64,000 nucleotides of DNA from Desulfonauticus sp. 38_4375 (GTDB lineage Bacteria > Desulfobacterota > Desulfovibrionia > Desulfovibrionales > Desulfonatronovibrionaceae), in assembly GCA_001507915.1 (NCBI GenBank), contig LGER01000004.1, forward strand, positions 1 to 64,000. Reading direction: 5' to 3'. Shown in pieces: positions 61,058 through 64,000 of this stretch (position 1 is the stretch's first letter; each line of letters opens with the position of its first letter). A program made the translations under genes and the position numbers. The notes under the pieces are model-generated. The model had not been told where the DNA came from. It ran no database searches and worked only from the letters and a program-made list of their open reading frames with translations.

Positions 61058-61954
61058 ATGTTTATCTGTCTGGATTTAGGTGGAACCCATTTGCGTGGAG
61101 CTTGTTTTAGCCAGGGAAAACTGGGGCCAGTACTTCTAACAGAGCACGGGCAAAGCCTTTCTGGTCTAAAACAGGCCTTGCTGGAAATGATTGAGACTCT
61201 GGCTAGAGGAAAGGAAATAAAGGCCCTGGGTATTGCTAGTGCAGGGCCTTTTTTACGCAAAGCCAGGGTGTTTTTAACCCCTCCCAATCTTCCCTATCTT
61301 CAAGGTTTTGCTGTGGGTAAATTTTTAGCAGAACATTTTCATTTTCCTTTGCTTTTAGAAAATGATGCCCAGGCAGCAGCTTTAGGAGAAGTGCATTTTG
61401 GCTGTCTTAAAGGCGCTCAAAATGCCTTGGTACTCACTCTGGGTACAGGCCTGGGAAGTGGAATTGTACTTAAGGGAAAGTTATTTAGGGCAAACCTGGA
61501 AACCGGGCCAGAACTGGGGCATCTTTTTTGGGGTGGCTTAGATAGGTGTGGCTGTGGGAAAAGAGGTTGTATTGAAACCTTACTTCAGGCCAGGGCACTT
61601 TTAAACCTTGCCAGCAAAGAGGGATTAAACCTTGCTCAGGTGAAAGATTTGACTCCCTTACTGGAGAAAAAAGAACCCAGGGCCTGGAGGGTAATGAAAG
61701 ATTATGGGCAAACCCTGGGAACTTTTTTAGCTGAGATGGTTCAATTATTTGGTTTTGAAGACATAGCTTTAAGTGGTGGTATTAGTTATCTGGGCAAGTA
61801 TTTTTTGCCTTTTGTCCAGGAAACTTTAGAAAATAGGTTAAAATCTAGAGTGGAATTAAAACCCAGGAGGTTAGTTTTAAGTGAAAATCCAGAGCAAAGT
61901 GGTCTCTGGGGAATGGCCTATTTGTTAACTAAAACCTTTAACCCTGAGGAGTAA
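61058..61954 (+). CDS. ROK-family sugar kinase (glucokinase-like)
   Basis: 298 residues. CLDLGGTHLRGACF binds ATP phosphate, LENDAQAAALGE carries the catalytic Asp, and LGTGLGSGIV and the zinc-binding CGCGKRGCIE complete the ROK signature. Glucose is the likeliest substrate, with N-acetyl-sugars possible. It lies 4 bases before pdxA. Confidence 0.9.
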   Translation: MFICLDLGGTHLRGACFSQGKLGPVLLTEHGQSLSGLKQALLEMIETLARGKEIKALGIASAGPFLRKARVFLTPPNLPYLQGFAVGKFLAEHFHFPLLLENDAQAAALGEVHFGCLKGAQNALVLTLGTGLGSGIVLKGKLFRANLETGPELGHLFWGGLDRCGCGKRGCIETLLQARALLNLASKEGLNLAQVKDLTPLLEKKEPRAWRVMKDYGQTLGTFLAEMVQLFGFEDIALSGGISYLGKYFLPFVQETLENRLKSRVELKPRRLVLSENPEQSGLWGMAYLLTKTFNPEE

Positions 61955-61958
61955 GGAC

Positions 61959-62945
61959 ATGGCTTTTTTTTATACCCTGGGCGATCCTGCTGGCCTGGGT
62001 CCAGAACTGGTGGTGCGTTTTTACCAGGAAAGGGCAAAAGAAATCCCTTTGCCCCTGGTTATGGTGGGCCTGGAAGAAGCTCTCTGGTTTCATGCCCAAC
62101 ATTTTGCTGTTCCCAAGTTCTGGCGAAAAATTACCTCTTTAAAAGAAGTAAAAGAAAAGGGGATTTTTTTGTTGGAGCCCCAATTTTCTTTAGAGCCCAA
62201 CTTTATTCCTGGCCGGGGAACTCTGGAATCTGGCTTAATAGCAGGAGAAAGCCTTACTCTTGCCTGCAGGTTGTTAAAGGAAGACCCCAGCCATATTTTA
62301 ATTACAGGCCCCTTAAATAAGGCCAGGTTGCAGGAGGCTGGTTTTTTATTTCCCGGGCATACGGAATTTTTGGCCAATTTCTGGGACAAGGCTGAAGATG
62401 AAGTATGTATGCATTTTTGGAGTAAGAGCTTTAGCTTGAGCCTGGTTACCACACATCCACCCTTGAAAGAAGTAGCTGGTCTGATTACAGAAAAGAGAAT
62501 TTTAAATGCCTTGCAGCTTACCTGGGATTTTATGCAAAAGAGGGGTCTTACAGAAGAATCCATTGGCGTGTGTGGATTAAATCCCCATGCTGGAGAAGAG
62601 GGTAAAATTGGAGAGGAAGAGGTAGAGATTATTGCTCCAGCCCTGGAAAAGGCCCTGGGCCTGGGTATAAATTGTCAGGGACCTTTTCCTGCAGATACCC
62701 TGTTTCATCGGGCTTTAAAGGGAGAGTTTAAGGTGATTTTAGCCATGTATCATGACCAGGGGCTGGCTCCTTTAAAGCTTTTGCATTTTGGAGAATGTGT
62801 GAATATAACCCTGGGGCTGCCTATTTTAAGGCTTTCAGTAGATCATGGAACTGGCTATGACCTCGTGGGCACAGGAAAAGCTAAATTGACTAGTTTAAAG
62901 GAGGCTTTTAATCTGGCACTCCAGTTAAAACTAGGTCTAGATTAA
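61959..62945 (+). CDS. pdxA: 4-hydroxythreonine-4-phosphate dehydrogenase
   Basis: 328 residues. PdxA oxidises 4-phosphohydroxy-threonine in pyridoxal-5'-phosphate synthesis by the DXP-dependent route. GDPAGLGPELV opens the protein. Metal-binding histidines lie in FPGHTEFLA, NPHAGEEG and AMYHDQGLAPLK. It is immediately downstream of the ROK kinase gene. Confidence 0.94.
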   Translation: MAFFYTLGDPAGLGPELVVRFYQERAKEIPLPLVMVGLEEALWFHAQHFAVPKFWRKITSLKEVKEKGIFLLEPQFSLEPNFIPGRGTLESGLIAGESLTLACRLLKEDPSHILITGPLNKARLQEAGFLFPGHTEFLANFWDKAEDEVCMHFWSKSFSLSLVTTHPPLKEVAGLITEKRILNALQLTWDFMQKRGLTEESIGVCGLNPHAGEEGKIGEEEVEIIAPALEKALGLGINCQGPFPADTLFHRALKGEFKVILAMYHDQGLAPLKLLHFGECVNITLGLPILRLSVDHGTGYDLVGTGKAKLTSLKEAFNLALQLKLGLD

Positions 62946-62975
62946 TTCAATCTAAGAGTAAAAAGGAGAGGTAAG

Positions 62976-63527
62976 GTGAAGGAAAAGATTTATGTAGAGA
63001 TTGCCAAAAGGCTAAGAGGGCTGCGGGATGCTCTGGATTTAAGTGTGCAGGATTTGGCTGCGAAGACAGGGTTTACAGTGGAAGAAATTGAAAACTACGA
63101 GCGCGGGGATAGGGAAATACCGGTTAGTTTTTTACATGAAGTGGCCAAAGCCTGCGGCGTGGATTTGACTGTGCTTATTTCTGGAGCAGAAGCCCATTTA
63201 CAGAATTATTCTCTGGTCAAAAAAGGAAAAGGTTTAAGTGTCGAAAGAAGAAAGGATTATGACTATAAAAGTCTGGCTTATAAATTTATTGGCCGCAGAA
63301 TGGAGCCTTTTTTGATTAAGGTAAGGCCTAAAAAGGAAGAAGAACTTAGTTTTAACTCCCATCCAGGCCAGGAATTTATTTACATGTTAAAGGGAAAACT
63401 GGAGATAAGTCTGGAAGATAAGAAGATTGTTTTAGAACCAGGAGATAGTTTTTATTTCTCTTCACGCATTCCTCATGCCTTAAGGGCGTTGGAAGGAGAA
63501 GCTGAATTTTTAGATGTGATTATCTAG
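62976..63527 (+). CDS. XRE-family regulator with cupin domain
   Basis: 183 residues. A helix-turn-helix (about 8-62; LSVQDLAAKTGFTVEEIENYERG) is joined to a cupin_2 ligand domain (about 110-183; HPGQEFIYMLKGKLEI, LEPGDSFYFSSRIPHAL). The start is GTG, 9 bases after GGAGAGG. In many deltaproteobacteria such a gene precedes an AMP-forming acyl-CoA synthetase, as here, 15 bases downstream, which suggests control of fatty or aromatic acid activation. Confidence 0.9.
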   Translation: MKEKIYVEIAKRLRGLRDALDLSVQDLAAKTGFTVEEIENYERGDREIPVSFLHEVAKACGVDLTVLISGAEAHLQNYSLVKKGKGLSVERRKDYDYKSLAYKFIGRRMEPFLIKVRPKKEEELSFNSHPGQEFIYMLKGKLEISLEDKKIVLEPGDSFYFSSRIPHALRALEGEAEFLDVII

Positions 63528-63542
63528 GGGAGGAAAGGAATA

Positions 63543-64000
63543 ATGTTTAAAAAGGAAAAGTACAATAGTTATGAGGAATTTGTAAAAGGATTTAAAGTAG
63601 AAGTACCAGAGAATTTTAATTTTGCCTTTGATGTGATGGACAGGCTGGCCAAGGAAACTCCTGATGATTTGGCCATGATTCACATTGATGATGACAAAAA
63701 GCGCAGAGATTATAGCTTTGCTTTTTTTGCCCGGGAATCAGCTAAACTGGCCAATGGTTTAAAAAAACTGGGATTAAAAAAAGGCGATAGGGTAATGGTT
63801 ATCCTCTATCGCAAGGTGGAATTCTGGATTACCATGCTGGCCTTGCACAAACTGGGAGCAGTGGCTGTACCCTCTCCTTCTTTGTTAACTCCCAAGGATA
63901 TTATTTTTCGGGTAAACTTTGCCCGCATTAAGGGCGTAATTGTGGATGAAAGTATTGTACCCAAGATTGAGGAGGCCAAGGGCGAATGTCCCAGCCTGGA
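63543..64000 (+). CDS. AMP-forming acyl-CoA synthetase, 3' truncated
   Basis: The frame is open from the ATG at 63543 to the end of the window (about 152 codons). FAFFARESAKLANGLKKLG, KGDRVMVILYRKVEFWITML and LHKLGAVAVPSPSLLTPKDI are typical of the N-terminal domain of acetyl-/acyl-CoA synthetases. The AMP-binding P-loop lies beyond the window. GGGAGGAAAGG precedes the start. Its regulator is probably the XRE-cupin gene upstream. Confidence 0.88.
   Translation, partial: MFKKEKYNSYEEFVKGFKVEVPENFNFAFDVMDRLAKETPDDLAMIHIDDDKKRRDYSFAFFARESAKLANGLKKLGLKKGDRVMVILYRKVEFWITMLALHKLGAVAVPSPSLLTPKDIIFRVNFARIKGVIVDESIVPKIEEAKGECPSL

Noticed and set aside
62090-62563. 157-residue minus-strand ORF inside pdxA
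   Set aside because: Shadow of pdxA, with no ribosome site or motif.

Overview
The window is AT-rich, gene-dense chromosomal DNA from an anaerobic sulfate-reducing bacterium. It holds dsrMKJOP, a ferredoxin, dsrAB, dsrD and a dsrN-type amidase within about 12 kb. DsrD, the DsrA/DsrB sequences and a ferredoxin resembling Desulfovibrio africanus ferredoxin III point to the Desulfovibrionales. The low G+C suggests a lineage such as Desulfonauticus or Desulfothermus rather than a high-G+C Desulfovibrio; the genus is inference.

Layout. 1-3.1 kb: tail of an ion-transporter-like permease, then a histidine kinase and NtrC-type regulator pair. 3.1-10.6 kb (minus): a histidine kinase, two receivers, a large and a half-size TauE/SafE permease, a membrane protein, and a PEP-synthase-like protein with an unrecognised C-terminal half. 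10.9-14.8 kb (minus): YhaM-like nuclease, thymidylate kinase, sugar aminotransferase and glycosyltransferase, ending in tRNA-Val and tRNA-Asp. 14.9-24.2 kb (mostly plus): 2-oxoacid:ferredoxin oxidoreductase (korDABC), surE, gap, metF, asd, a class IV aminotransferase and a glycosyltransferase. 24.2-34.8 kb: two divergent signalling operons built around KaiC-family ATPases, with FIST, PilZ, GGDEF, receiver and hybrid kinase proteins. 34.8-43.1 kb: ispG, a chemoreceptor, a DUF1786 protein, thioesterase, patatin, UDP-sugar pyrophosphorylase and phosphofructokinase. 43.2-45.9 kb: an envelope/protein-quality operon hsp20-htpX-degQ. 46.1-58.2 kb: the dissimilatory sulfite reduction island. 58.2-64 kb: a methyltransferase in two pieces, a GT9 glycosyltransferase, Nudix, ROK kinase, pdxA, an XRE-cupin regulator and the start of an acyl-CoA synthetase.

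How the genes fit together. The dsr island encodes the membrane electron-transfer complex DsrMKJOP, the sulfite reductase DsrAB, its activator DsrD, and an amidase likely to modify its sirohaem. dsrC, sat and aprAB are not in the window. A near-perfect CRP/FNR-family (HcpR-type) site lies upstream of dsrA. KorDABC supplies reduced ferredoxin and 2-oxoacid carbon.

Three genes appear broken: an in-frame TAA in one KaiC gene, and probable one-base losses in A-runs at the start of a kinase gene and near the end of the methyltransferase gene. The two A-run lesions could be homopolymer errors in the assembly. The best candidates for an undescribed system are the KaiC/c-di-GMP/FIST signalling island and the TauE plus PEP-synthase-like operon.
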